The translations under genes and the position numbers were made by a program. From Fimbriimonadaceae bacterium (lineage in GTDB: Bacteria; Armatimonadota; Fimbriimonadia; Fimbriimonadales; Fimbriimonadaceae): a stretch of 64,000 nucleotides of DNA. Shown piece by piece: positions 15,835 through 23,875 of the stretch. The stretch is taken from the NCBI GenBank assembly GCA_019638795.1, contig JAHBTB010000001.1, positions 496,001 to 560,000 of the forward strand, written 5' to 3'. The notes under the pieces were generated by a model, which saw only the letters and a list, made by a program, of their open reading frames with translations, had not been told where the DNA came from and made no database searches. Numbering within the stretch: the stretch's first letter is position 1; the number at the start of each line of letters is the position of its first letter.

Positions 15835-17418
15835 CTAGTCCGAAGCCACCGCCAGGTCAAAGTCGTAGAGCCCGGCCAACCCAAAGGCGTCGAGTTCGGC
15901 CAACCGGTCGAACCGGCCGAGGACTTCGTGCCGGGTGTCGGCGTCGGCAAAGGCCAGGGCGCCCAGTTTGTCGGCCTTGGTCGCGAGGATCGCCTTGAGG
16001 TCGGCCGTCGTGTTCCGGGCGTGGCCCGCCGGGTACATGACCAGGCCGCTGTCCCACACCCTACCGTCCGCCAGTCCGGCGACCAGCGAAGTCGGGATGC
16101 CGTCCGGATACTTGGCGTCATATTCCGGCCCGCCATGTTCGAACTGGATCTTGGCCATTGTCTCCCGTGTCGCGGGGTCGAACAGCGCCTGGTCACCGTA
16201 GTCCTCGGGCATGAGCATCAACTCCTGCCAGACGGCGTCGTGCGAGCCAGCGGCCGCACCGGCCGCCCACGAGGCGAACGCCTCGGCTCCCATGGCGTGA
16301 CGCTTCTCCGTGGCACGGCGGAGGAAACGGGCGACGATGAAAACCATGGAGTGGTCTGCGCTTTGCCGGGTGCGAGGGTCGCGTTTGGCCGGGTCGCCGA
16401 TGATGCCGAACGCCGGCTCGTAGGCCTTGATCGTCAACCGGTCGACGGCACCATCGGCCAAGGCGTCGGGGAGTTCGGACACCAGGTTGACGACGGCCTG
16501 GAGGGCCCCCGCGCTCTGATGTTCGTAGAGTCCGAGTTTGAAGTGCATCCCCATCACGGCGAAGTCGTCTCCCGAGTGGCTCAAGACCAGGTCAAACGGC
16601 GAGGCGCCGTCGGTCTTGACGAACTGCCGGAACAAGCTCTCGGGGTTGCGGAATATGTCACCGGGGCCGACAAAGCCCGCCATCGCCCGCTTCATGCTCA
16701 GCACGGCGACCTCGGTCGACAGGGCCGCACTCGCTCCCTTGCTGTCGCTGAGCTGCTTCCCAGCCCGGATCGCCCTCCAGGGCACATAGTGGGCCACGAC
16801 CATACCGACCGCGCTCTCGATCTGCTCCGGGGTCGCCCCCATCAGAGCCCCGTACACGGCCGCCGAAGCGACCGCACCGTGGACGACATGGTCGATCTTG
16901 TAAGTCTTGAGCGAGAACACCTCGGCGAGGCGGCCTCGGATCTCGTCGATCAACACCATCGCCTTGAGGGCCGTCGCGCCGTCCAAGCCGCGCTGCTGGC
17001 ACGCGGCGACGGCCACGGGATAAAAGTCGTTGTGTCCGAACTCTCCGGCGGTATAGCCGAGTTCGGGGCGGTAACCAAAGTTGGTGCCGTTGCTGTCCCA
17101 CTCGCGCACCGCCGAGCAATTGGCCACCACCGCCTTTTCCGCCATGACTCCCTGGCTGCTGCCAAAGACGAAGGCGGCGTGGTCGGGGTCTTCGGCCCGG
17201 TAGGACAGGGCCTCCTCGCGCAAGACGGTCGGGGCGTTCGTCCCCAGGGCCAGTGCACTCAGGCCGCACAGGACGGCGTCGGTGTGGAACATGCGGGTGC
17301 GCTCGATGACGGCCTGGCTAGGCCCAGGGCCGAGAGTGCCGGCGAGGAAGTCAATGGCAAACCGCCCGATTCCCAGGGCTTGGTTCGTGTCGCGGGCCAA
17401 GGTGACGGCGTTGTGCAT
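15835..17418 (-). CDS. MmgE/PrpD family protein
   Basis: A 527-residue member of the MmgE/PrpD family, whose known members are 2-methylcitrate dehydratase, cis-aconitate decarboxylase and iminodisuccinate epimerase. Family elements include the FGSSQGV...AVVANCSAVREWDSNGT region, GHNDFYPVAVAACQ and KTYKIDHVVHGAVASAAVYGALMGATPEQIE. The start at 17418 gives a normal family length; a longer frame upstream has low-complexity, shadow-like sequence over the divergent hydrolase. No methylcitrate synthase or lyase is adjacent, so a methylcitrate-cycle role is not supported by context. A TACGAT box lies 11 bases before the ATG. Confidence 0.9.
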   Translation of the reverse strand: MHNAVTLARDTNQALGIGRFAIDFLAGTLGPGPSQAVIERTRMFHTDAVLCGLSALALGTNAPTVLREEALSYRAEDPDHAAFVFGSSQGVMAEKAVVANCSAVREWDSNGTNFGYRPELGYTAGEFGHNDFYPVAVAACQQRGLDGATALKAMVLIDEIRGRLAEVFSLKTYKIDHVVHGAVASAAVYGALMGATPEQIESAVGMVVAHYVPWRAIRAGKQLSDSKGASAALSTEVAVLSMKRAMAGFVGPGDIFRNPESLFRQFVKTDGASPFDLVLSHSGDDFAVMGMHFKLGLYEHQSAGALQAVVNLVSELPDALADGAVDRLTIKAYEPAFGIIGDPAKRDPRTRQSADHSMVFIVARFLRRATEKRHAMGAEAFASWAAGAAAGSHDAVWQELMLMPEDYGDQALFDPATRETMAKIQFEHGGPEYDAKYPDGIPTSLVAGLADGRVWDSGLVMYPAGHARNTTADLKAILATKADKLGALAFADADTRHEVLGRFDRLAELDAFGLAGLYDFDLAVASD

Positions 17419-17429
17419 GGGTAGCGGCG

Positions 17430-17435
17430 ATCGTA
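17430..17435 (-). promoter_or_regulatory. -10 box, leaderless type
   Basis: TACGAT on the minus strand, 11 bases before the ATG of the MmgE/PrpD gene. Confidence 0.35.
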
Positions 17436-17499
17436 CCGCCAGGTGGGCCTCTGGGCACGGTCCAGCGAACTTGGCCAAGGCTCTGCCGTCCCTTGGGAC

Positions 17500-18456
17500 A
17501 TGGCCCCGATTCTCGCCGTCGTCCTGTCCGCCTATGACCCCATGGCGGTTCCCGCCGGGTTCAAGGCGAAAACGGTTGACCTTGTCGTGCACGACACCCG
17601 TCGCGACCGTGACATCCCGGTCTACGTCTATCTGCCCGCCACCGCCGGCAAGGCGCCCGTCGTCCTCTGCAGCCACGGCCTCGGCGGGACGCGGTTCATG
17701 GCGTCCTACCTGGGTCGGCACTGGTCGGCCCGCGGCTACGTCGTCGTCTTCACCCAGCATCCCGGGAGCGACGACTCGGTGTGGCGAGGGCTCCCTCCAC
17801 GCGAGGTCATGCCCGCGATGAAGAAGGCCGCGTCGGGCGAGAACTTCACGCTACGCGTGGCGGACATCCCCGCCGTGCTCGACCAACTGACGGCATGGGA
17901 CAAACAGCCCGGACATCCCCTGGAAGGTCGGCTCGACATGGCCCGTGTCGGCATGTCGGGGCACTCCTTCGGCGCCGTCACCACCCAGGCAGTATCGGGG
18001 CAGTCCTTTGGGGCGGCCGGTCAAAGGTACACCGACCCGCGTATCTTGGCGGCTTGCGCGTTCAGCCCGAGCTCACCCCGGTCGGGCGCGGTCGGGCCGG
18101 CCTTTGGCAGCGTCAAGGTCCCCTGGATGCTCATGACCGGGACGGAGGACGTCTCGCCCATCGGCGACCAGACCGTCGAGACCCGCGAAAAGGTCTATCC
18201 TGCCCTACCGGCGACCATCGACCGGTACGAGGTCGTCCTCGACGGGGCGAGACACTCCGCGTTCACCGACCGGGCTCTGCCCGGAGAAGGTTCACGAAAC
18301 CCAGCCCACCACCGGGCCATCCTGGCCCTCTCCACCGCTTTCTGGGACGCCTACCTCAAGGGCGACAAGGCGGCCAAAGCCTGGCTGACCGGCCCCGGAG
18401 CCAAGTCAATTCTCGGTAAGGCCGACCGATGGCAGTCCGCCACCGCCAAGGGCTAA
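17500..18456 (+). CDS. Secreted alpha/beta hydrolase (chlorophyllase/PET-hydrolase-like)
   Basis: A 318-residue alpha/beta-hydrolase. The oxyanion region (VVLCSHGLGGTR), the nucleophile elbow GHSFGA and the late His in GARHSAF are clear, and the acid is probably the Asp in TGTEDVS. A short hydrophobic N-terminus (MAPILAVVLSA) may be a weak signal peptide. The group includes chlorophyllases, dienelactone hydrolases and polyester hydrolases; the substrate is not known. The start at 17500 is preferred over a GTG at 17443 because it leads straight into the signal-like segment. The 3' end overlaps the convergent DCC gene by 4 bases. Confidence 0.85.
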   Translation: MAPILAVVLSAYDPMAVPAGFKAKTVDLVVHDTRRDRDIPVYVYLPATAGKAPVVLCSHGLGGTRFMASYLGRHWSARGYVVVFTQHPGSDDSVWRGLPPREVMPAMKKAASGENFTLRVADIPAVLDQLTAWDKQPGHPLEGRLDMARVGMSGHSFGAVTTQAVSGQSFGAAGQRYTDPRILAACAFSPSSPRSGAVGPAFGSVKVPWMLMTGTEDVSPIGDQTVETREKVYPALPATIDRYEVVLDGARHSAFTDRALPGEGSRNPAHHRAILALSTAFWDAYLKGDKAAKAWLTGPGAKSILGKADRWQSATAKG

Positions 18457-18851
18457 GGGTCGACTTCGGGGTAGCGGTTGTCAAGGCCGCAGGCGACTCC
18501 GCCAAAGAACGTCTTGGACAGCCAGCCTCGGTTTCGCGCCACCAAACCATAGACGAGCCGGGCCACCCAGACGAGGGGCGGGGACATGAACGGGACGACC
18601 CAGCGCGACCCAGTCTCCCGGAGCGCGAAGAACACTCCGTCGGCACCACGGAGCCGCCGGCCGTCGGCGGTGACGACATAGATGGCGGTCTTGCAACCCT
18701 CGTACAGTTGGTCGTCCATCGGCGGGCGCGGGCAGTTCTGGTAGGTCACGATCTGGAGCTTACGGCCCGGATCTCGGCGTCTGATCGCCGCCGCCGTCGC
18801 CGAGCACAGGCCGCATTCTCCGTCCCATATCATCCAGTGCCGCGTGCTCAT
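18453..18851 (-). CDS. DCC-family thiol-disulfide oxidoreductase-like protein (DUF393)
   Basis: A 132-residue protein with the family signature DGECGLC at residues 10-16, whose two Cys give the DCC family its name. The C-terminal LVARNRGWLSKTFFGG stretch is also typical. The fold is thioredoxin-like. Redox activity is predicted but little proven in this family. Its ATG overlaps the pxpC stop (ATGA), so it is the last gene of the 5-oxoprolinase operon. Why a DCC protein should be co-translated with 5-oxoprolinase is not known. Confidence 0.88.
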   Translation of the reverse strand: MSTRHWMIWDGECGLCSATAAAIRRRDPGRKLQIVTYQNCPRPPMDDQLYEGCKTAIYVVTADGRRLRGADGVFFALRETGSRWVVPFMSPPLVWVARLVYGLVARNRGWLSKTFFGGVACGLDNRYPEVDP

Positions 18852-19735
18852 AGCGATATCGTCCGGATCTTGAGGAACGTGACCAACTGGGCCAGTTCTT
18901 CCTCACGTCGGGCCAAGATCCGCTTCGCCTCACCCAGTTCTACGGCAGCCAAGGTCACCTGGTCGCCGGGCCTCATCTGCGCCATCCGGTCAAGATCCGC
19001 CCGCACCACCGTCCCGATCTTGTCATAACCGCCGATCGTCGGCCCGTCGGGCCCGTGGACAAGCAACTCGCCCCCAGGCGTCGCCTGCACCGCCCCCCAC
19101 ACCGAAGGTTCGCTTTGGGAGAGCCCAGCCCGGGTGAGTCCGGCCCCCTCCAGCCTGACGCCGACCCGGTCGGACCGGGGCGACACGGTGAGGGGTCGTT
19201 CGGGAGACCAGTCAAAGTCGTCGTCTATCGGGATGTAACGGAGGGGCCCGGGGGTCAGGGAGCCGGCCGGGTCACTCAGCGTCGCCTGACCCAGGCGGCC
19301 CGCGTCACCCCTCGACCCATAGACACCGTCTGCTTCGACCGGCGTCCCCGAGACGCTCCCCAGCACGCCCTCGACGTCCCATCCGCCGGGGGCCGCCAGG
19401 TAGCACCGCGCCCCTGACCGGCCCGGAGCGACCGAGAACATGGCCCGCCGGGCCAAGACGGCCCGGCCCGGAAGGCCAGCGGGCTCGCCGCCAAGCCGCG
19501 AGTCAAACGGGGCCCCTGCCATGGCGACGACGCCTCCTTCGAGGCACTCCAAGACGAGGGGGCCTGCGACCTCCATCACCGGCAAATCGAAGTCTTGGCC
19601 AAGGAGGGCGTTGGCCACCGCCATGCTTCCACGGTCAAAGGCCCCGCCAGGCGGGACGCCGTGGGCGCGGTGACCAGGTCTCCCCGCGTCCTGAAAGGTG
19701 GCGGCCCCCAGGATCCGGACGACCCGTACCTTCAT
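18848..19735 (-). CDS. pxpC: 5-oxoprolinase subunit C
   Basis: One of the three subunits of the prokaryotic ATP-dependent 5-oxoprolinase, which opens 5-oxoproline (pyroglutamate) to glutamate. The family is also listed as biotin-dependent carboxyltransferase-like or KipA. Typical elements are FQDAGRPGHRAHGVPPGGAFD at residues 10-30, GGWDVEGVLGS, and the late QATPGGELLVHGPDGPTIGGYDKIG. Length 295 is usual. The ATG overlaps the stop of pxpA by 4 bases. A longer in-frame extension upstream runs over pxpA and is rejected. Confidence 0.93.
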   Translation of the reverse strand: MKVRVVRILGAATFQDAGRPGHRAHGVPPGGAFDRGSMAVANALLGQDFDLPVMEVAGPLVLECLEGGVVAMAGAPFDSRLGGEPAGLPGRAVLARRAMFSVAPGRSGARCYLAAPGGWDVEGVLGSVSGTPVEADGVYGSRGDAGRLGQATLSDPAGSLTPGPLRYIPIDDDFDWSPERPLTVSPRSDRVGVRLEGAGLTRAGLSQSEPSVWGAVQATPGGELLVHGPDGPTIGGYDKIGTVVRADLDRMAQMRPGDQVTLAAVELGEAKRILARREEELAQLVTFLKIRTISL

Positions 19736-20409
19736 GTCCCCACCTCGAATCCCGCCTGCGTCAAGGCTTGCCTCACCGCCCGGGCGGCCTCGACGCAACC
19801 CGGCGTGTCGCCGTGCACACAAATTGAATCGACCCGGCCCACCAGACCGACGGCCTGGCGTCCCATCTCAACCGGGTCGCTATGGACCGCACCGGGCTCT
19901 GTCCGCGGCACCAGGGTTCCGTCATTGCGGTAGAGCCGGTCAGCAAACCCTTCACGCACAAGGGCGACACCGGCCCGGGCCGCGATCTCCTCGTGCCCAG
20001 TGCCTGCCATGCCCATCAGGGGCAGGCCGGTGCGGCGGAGGAGGTCGGTCAGGACGTCGGCAAGCGCCGGGTCGCCGAGGACGTCGTGATAGAAAGCGCC
20101 GTGCGGCTTGATGTAGGCGGCCTCGGGGGCCCACGGAAACACTTGGTCGTCCAGAGCATGAGTCCAGTCCTCCAACGCCGTCGCAAGGCTGGCAAACGAC
20201 CGACGCCCCATGCCCTCCCGGTCGGGGTAGCCCGGGTGCAAGCCCACCCTTACCCGCTGGGCCTGACACAGGTCGATCGTCTTTCGGGTCAGCCCAGGAG
20301 ACCCGGCGTGGGCACCGCAGCACACGTTGGCGCTGGTCGCGACCTGCAACAGGTCATGGTCCCACGAGAACCCTTCGGCGATGTCGACGTTGATGTCGGC
20401 GTGCCTCAC
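19732..20409 (-). CDS. pxpA: 5-oxoprolinase subunit A
   Basis: LamB/YcsF family subunit of 5-oxoprolinase. The N-terminal signature [23 protein letters not shown], the [16 protein letters not shown] motif, [12 protein letters not shown] and the late ICVHGDTPG are all present. At 225 residues it is slightly shorter than the roughly 245-255 usual. The GTG start overlaps the pxpB stop (GTGA). The gene order pxpB-pxpA-pxpC matches the known operon and makes the assignment firm. Confidence 0.94.
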   Translation of the reverse strand: MRHADINVDIAEGFSWDHDLLQVATSANVCCGAHAGSPGLTRKTIDLCQAQRVRVGLHPGYPDREGMGRRSFASLATALEDWTHALDDQVFPWAPEAAYIKPHGAFYHDVLGDPALADVLTDLLRRTGLPLMGMAGTGHEEIAARAGVALVREGFADRLYRNDGTLVPRTEPGAVHSDPVEMGRQAVGLVGRVDSICVHGDTPGCVEAARAVRQALTQAGFEVGT

Positions 20410-21050
20410 AGCCGCTCCCCCTGGAGGTACCCGAACTCATCCTCGTCTATGGCGACGAAGATGACCTCGTCACCCGCCTGGATCGGGAAATATCCGTCGG
20501 CCATGTCGACCAACGTCAGCGGGGTCCGGCCGACCAGGTGCCAACCGCCGGGCCGCGGAAGCGTGTAGACGCCGGTCTGGTCGCCGACGACGGCCACTGT
20601 CCCGGGCTCCACCCGTGGCCGTGGGCTGTCGCGGCGGGCCATTCCGGCCAGTCGGGCGTCCAGGGGCCCCAAGTAGGGAAACCCAGGGCAGAATCCCACC
20701 GCGAAACACTCGTAGGGCCGCCCCGTGTGCAGGGCGACAAACTCACCGGTCTCGAGGCCCAGGGCCTCGCAAAGCGAGGGCAAGTCTTCACCCATGCGGT
20801 AGCAGACCGGCACAGTGTGACGCACACCGGCCGGCGCTTCGGACGGGGTCGACTTCTGGAACCGGGTGAGAAACTTCGCCGGGTCGAACCCGTCGGGGTC
20901 GACATAGACGCCCAGGGCGTCGTGAGCGGGGACGACTTCCAGGACGCCCGGCACGCGCCAAGACCTCACGAGGCGTGCCCAAGTCGCCGCGGTCGCACCG
21001 GTCAGACCGCGGACCAGGAAAGCCGCCTCACCCAACGGCTGCAAGGTCAT
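20406..21050 (-). CDS. pxpB: 5-oxoprolinase subunit B
   Basis: KipI-type subunit B of 5-oxoprolinase, 214 residues. Typical motifs are PLGEAAFLV at the N-terminus, [10 protein letters not shown], the signature [12 protein letters not shown], and [11 protein letters not shown] near the end. The ATG at 21050 is preferred over one at 21062: a TATGAT -10 box lies 7 bases before it and covers the upstream ATG. It heads the operon pxpB-pxpA-pxpC-DCC and is divergent from dut with 21 bases between the start codons. Confidence 0.92.
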   Translation of the reverse strand: MTLQPLGEAAFLVRGLTGATAATWARLVRSWRVPGVLEVVPAHDALGVYVDPDGFDPAKFLTRFQKSTPSEAPAGVRHTVPVCYRMGEDLPSLCEALGLETGEFVALHTGRPYECFAVGFCPGFPYLGPLDARLAGMARRDSPRPRVEPGTVAVVGDQTGVYTLPRPGGWHLVGRTPLTLVDMADGYFPIQAGDEVIFVAIDEDEFGYLQGERL

Positions 21051-21057
21051 GCCAACG

Positions 21058-21065
21058 ATCATAAT
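21058..21065. promoter_or_regulatory. Overlapping divergent -10 boxes shared by pxpB and dut
   Basis: Minus-strand TATGAT (21058-21063) is 7 bases before the pxpB ATG, and plus-strand CATAAT (21060-21065) is 6 bases before the dut ATG. The two share four base pairs. Confidence 0.6.
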
Positions 21066-21071
21066 CGGTCC

Positions 21072-21515
21072 ATGTCGTCCTCCCGCGTCACCGTCCCGTT
21101 TGTCCTTGGCGAGGGTGCTTCGCTCCCCGCCTATGCCACCGACGGTTCGGCGGGAATGGACCTGCGGAGTTCGGTCGCCGTCGAACTCGCGCCGATGGAG
21201 CGCAAACTCGTGCCCACCGGACTGCGCCTCGCCATTCCGCCCGGCCACGAAGGTCAAGTCCGGCCCCGCAGCGGCCTTGCCCTGCGCCTCGGCCTGAGCA
21301 TGGTGAACACGCCGGGCACCATCGACAGCGACTATCGGGGCGAAGTGGCCGTGATCCTCATCAACCTGGGGCAAGAACCGGTCAAACTAGAGGCGGGAGA
21401 ACGAATCGCCCAATTGGTCGTCTGCCCCGTCGCCCGGGTGGAGCCGACGGTGGTGGACTCCCTGGACGAGACCGGTCGCGGTGGAGGTGGATTTGGCAGC
21501 ACAGGAACACGATGA
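21072..21515 (+). CDS. dut: dUTP diphosphatase (dUTPase)
   Basis: Hydrolyses dUTP to dUMP and pyrophosphate, keeping uracil out of DNA and feeding dTMP synthesis. All five trimeric dUTPase motifs are visible in 147 residues: [37 protein letters not shown] and the C-terminal Gly-rich [10 protein letters not shown]. The start at 21072 fits the usual length; the frame is open further upstream over pxpB but lacks sense there. It overlaps the next gene by about 23 bases. Confidence 0.96.
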   Translation: MSSSRVTVPFVLGEGASLPAYATDGSAGMDLRSSVAVELAPMERKLVPTGLRLAIPPGHEGQVRPRSGLALRLGLSMVNTPGTIDSDYRGEVAVILINLGQEPVKLEAGERIAQLVVCPVARVEPTVVDSLDETGRGGGGFGSTGTR

Positions 21516-22476
21516 CCGCCAGCCCTGCCCCAAGTGCCTCGCTTTGGTGGCCGCCGGAGCGACCTACTGCCCCGAGTGCGGCGCTTCGCTCCAGGAAGGC
21601 ACGGAGGGGAGTGACGAGGCCGTCTACCGGGAGTTGACCCAGGCCAACCTGGCCCGGACGCGCAACAAGCCCGACGAAGGCATCGAGATCTGTCTCGGCG
21701 TCCTCCGGCGCTACCCCAACAACGCCTCGGCCCACGTCCTGCTCGGTGACATCTACTCCGACACGGGAGACTTGGTCAAGGCGGCCGAGTGGTACGAGAT
21801 GGCGATCGACCTCGCCCCGGACTCCATGCCCGCCAAAGAAAAACTGGAGCGCGTGCGCGACCAGTTGGTCAGCAAAGAGGCCGCCGCCACCGCGCGCCAA
21901 CTGGGAATCCCCCAGCACCAGTCCCACGTCGTCCTCTACATCGCCAGCGTCGCCACCCTCATCGTCCTCGTCGGCGTGGCGTCGTTCATGATCGGCAGCC
22001 AGTTCACCGCCGACAAAGACGAGCCCCCGCAGCGGGTCAACTCCCCCGTCGTGATCTCAGGTCAGCGGCCCGCAGTCCAAGCCGACAACATCATGTTGCC
22101 AGGAGAAAGGGCCATCCTCCGGGCCGTCAAAAAGAACTCGAAGATCGCCGACCGGATCGTCTCCGTCTCCGAGGACCCGCGTGAACCCAGCCTGACCGTC
22201 ACGGTCAAAGGACAAAAGGACGTGCCGGTGGAGTTAGACGCGGCGGCGGCCGTCCGCGACGTGTTCGAGGCGGTCCCCTACCGCCGGGTCACCGTCCGCG
22301 TCGTCGTCGGTGACCAGATCGTGATGGTCGCCGACGTGACCCAAGACGCCTACGCGGCGGCCAAGCCCCTGATCACGGGAGACGACCTGGCCCCCTTTGC
22401 CGCCCAGGTGTTCCCAACCCCGTGGACACCGTCCGCGCCGGTCACGCCCAAATTAGGTCCGGCCGTAGGACAATAG
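21493..22476 (+). CDS. Membrane protein with zinc ribbon and TPR
   Basis: About 327 residues, function unknown. An N-terminal zinc ribbon (CPKC...CPEC) is followed by one or two tetratricopeptide repeats ([37 protein letters not shown] and the next helix pair) and a coiled-coil-like stretch. A single transmembrane helix near residues 145-165 leads to an extracytoplasmic C-terminus of 160 residues with no recognised domain. The TTG at 21493 has GGAGG 5 bases upstream and overlaps the end of dut; GTG codons at 21481 and 21487 are alternatives. The 3' end overlaps the convergent purA by 35 bases. It is a second zinc-ribbon membrane protein in this window, unrelated to the one at 4142. Confidence 0.82.
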   Translation: MAAQEHDDRQPCPKCLALVAAGATYCPECGASLQEGTEGSDEAVYRELTQANLARTRNKPDEGIEICLGVLRRYPNNASAHVLLGDIYSDTGDLVKAAEWYEMAIDLAPDSMPAKEKLERVRDQLVSKEAAATARQLGIPQHQSHVVLYIASVATLIVLVGVASFMIGSQFTADKDEPPQRVNSPVVISGQRPAVQADNIMLPGERAILRAVKKNSKIADRIVSVSEDPREPSLTVTVKGQKDVPVELDAAAAVRDVFEAVPYRRVTVRVVVGDQIVMVADVTQDAYAAAKPLITGDDLAPFAAQVFPTPWTPSAPVTPKLGPAVGQ

Positions 22477-23731
22477 TCTCCGAACGGTCGGGGCCGACGC
22501 TCAAGATCGCCGCCGGGGTGTCGGTGGCCTTTTCGACAAAGCGGACGTAGGCCTGGACGTTCGCGGGGAGGTCGTCCCAAGACCGGGCTCCCCGGATGTC
22601 CTCGTCCCACCCCGGCAACGTCTCGTAAACCGGTGTCGCCGCCTCCCAGTCTTCGGGGGTCGAGGGGACATGGCCGATCGTCACGCCGTCGCACGTGTAG
22701 GCGGTAGCGACCTTGATCGGGCCGACCCCGGCCATCACGTCGAGGCGGGTGAGGACCAGGCCGCTCATCGAATTGATGCGGCTGGAGTGGCCCAGGGCGA
22801 CAAGGTCGAGCCAACCGCACCGGCGCGGCCGGCCGGTCACTGTGCCGAACTCATGGCCTTGGCGTCGGATCTGTTCGCCCACCTCGTCGTGAAGTTCGGT
22901 CGGGAACGGGCCGCTGCCGACCCGGGTCGAGTAGGCCTTGCAGACCCCAAGGACATTGTCGATGGACCGCGGGCCGACACCGGTGCCAAGGCACGCGCCG
23001 CCCGCCGTCGGGTGAGAGCTGGTCACATACGGGTAGGTGCCGTGGTCGAGGTCGAGGAACGTGCCTTGGGCCCCCTCGAAGAGCACCCTTTTGCCGTCTC
23101 GCACGGCCTGCTGGACCACGTGGTCGGTGTCGCGCACCATCGGCCGGATCTGGTCGGCGTAGCCGGCGTACTCCTCGTGCAGCGCCTCAAAGTCCATCGG
23201 CTCTCCGCCGAGGAGCATCATGAGGTTGTTCTTGAACTCGACGACCGTCGCCAGTTTCTCGCGGAACTTGTCGGGTTGGACGAAATCGCCCATGCGGACA
23301 CCCATGCGCTGGACTTTGTCGGTGTAGCACGGCCCGATGCCGCGGCTCGTCGTGCCGATCTTGTTGTCGCCCCGCGCCTTCTCTTCCAGGGCGTCGAGGG
23401 CGCGGTGATAGGGGAAGACGACGTGGGCCGCCGGGCTGATCCACAACTCACCGAGCTCCGGCTGGAGTGCCTTGGTGCGCTGGAGCTCATCAAGCAGGCC
23501 CTTGGGGCAGACGGCCATGCCGCCGCCCAGCACGCTCAGCGTCCCGACATGGAGGATGCCCGCGGGCAAGAGCTGGAACTTGAACGTCTTGCCACCGGTG
23601 ATGACGGTGTGCCCCGCGTTGTTGCCGCCGCTGTAGCGGACGACCACCTCGGCCTCGCTGCCGAGGACGTCGACGATCTTCCCTTTCGCTTCGTCGCCCC
23701 ATTGCGAGCCGACGATGACCAATGTCGCCAT
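22442..23731 (-). CDS. purA: Adenylosuccinate synthase
   Basis: Joins IMP and aspartate using GTP, the first committed step to AMP. The GTP-binding and catalytic N-terminus GSQWGDEAKGKIVD holds the catalytic Asp (Lys is common at the following Ala-Lys-Gly positions, reading EAKGK here). SGGNNAGHT, TSRGIGPCYTDK, the FEGAQGTFLDLDHGTYPYVTSS motif and TGRPRRCGW are all present. Length 429 is normal. AAGGAG lies 8 bases before the ATG, so this gene has an ordinary leader, unlike many neighbours. Confidence 0.97.
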   Translation of the reverse strand: MATLVIVGSQWGDEAKGKIVDVLGSEAEVVVRYSGGNNAGHTVITGGKTFKFQLLPAGILHVGTLSVLGGGMAVCPKGLLDELQRTKALQPELGELWISPAAHVVFPYHRALDALEEKARGDNKIGTTSRGIGPCYTDKVQRMGVRMGDFVQPDKFREKLATVVEFKNNLMMLLGGEPMDFEALHEEYAGYADQIRPMVRDTDHVVQQAVRDGKRVLFEGAQGTFLDLDHGTYPYVTSSHPTAGGACLGTGVGPRSIDNVLGVCKAYSTRVGSGPFPTELHDEVGEQIRRQGHEFGTVTGRPRRCGWLDLVALGHSSRINSMSGLVLTRLDVMAGVGPIKVATAYTCDGVTIGHVPSTPEDWEAATPVYETLPGWDEDIRGARSWDDLPANVQAYVRFVEKATDTPAAILSVGPDRSETIVLRPDLIWA

Positions 23732-23755
23732 GCTTGTGTCTCCTTGGTGGCCCCC

Positions 23756-23800
23756 GGCAAAAAGTTAAGCCGGCGGCTCCCTCGCGAGGATCCGCCGGCC
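23756..23800 (-). terminator. Terminator of the GH20 gene
   Basis: GCCGGCGG arms (23770-23777 with 23793-23800) enclose a smaller CG-rich hairpin. On the minus strand a T-rich run (TTAACTTTTT) follows. It lies between the GH20 stop and the purA leader. Confidence 0.7.
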
Positions 23801-23875
23801 TGTCGGGCCGTTAGCCTTATCTCGACGCGGCGATGATACACCAGGCCGTCCTGGCGGCCTCGCCGGGTCCCGTCG

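Noticed and set aside
17419-17760. An N-terminal extension of the MmgE/PrpD protein by 114 codons
   Set aside because: It overlaps the divergent hydrolase gene and looks like a shadow frame; family proteins begin near the chosen ATG.
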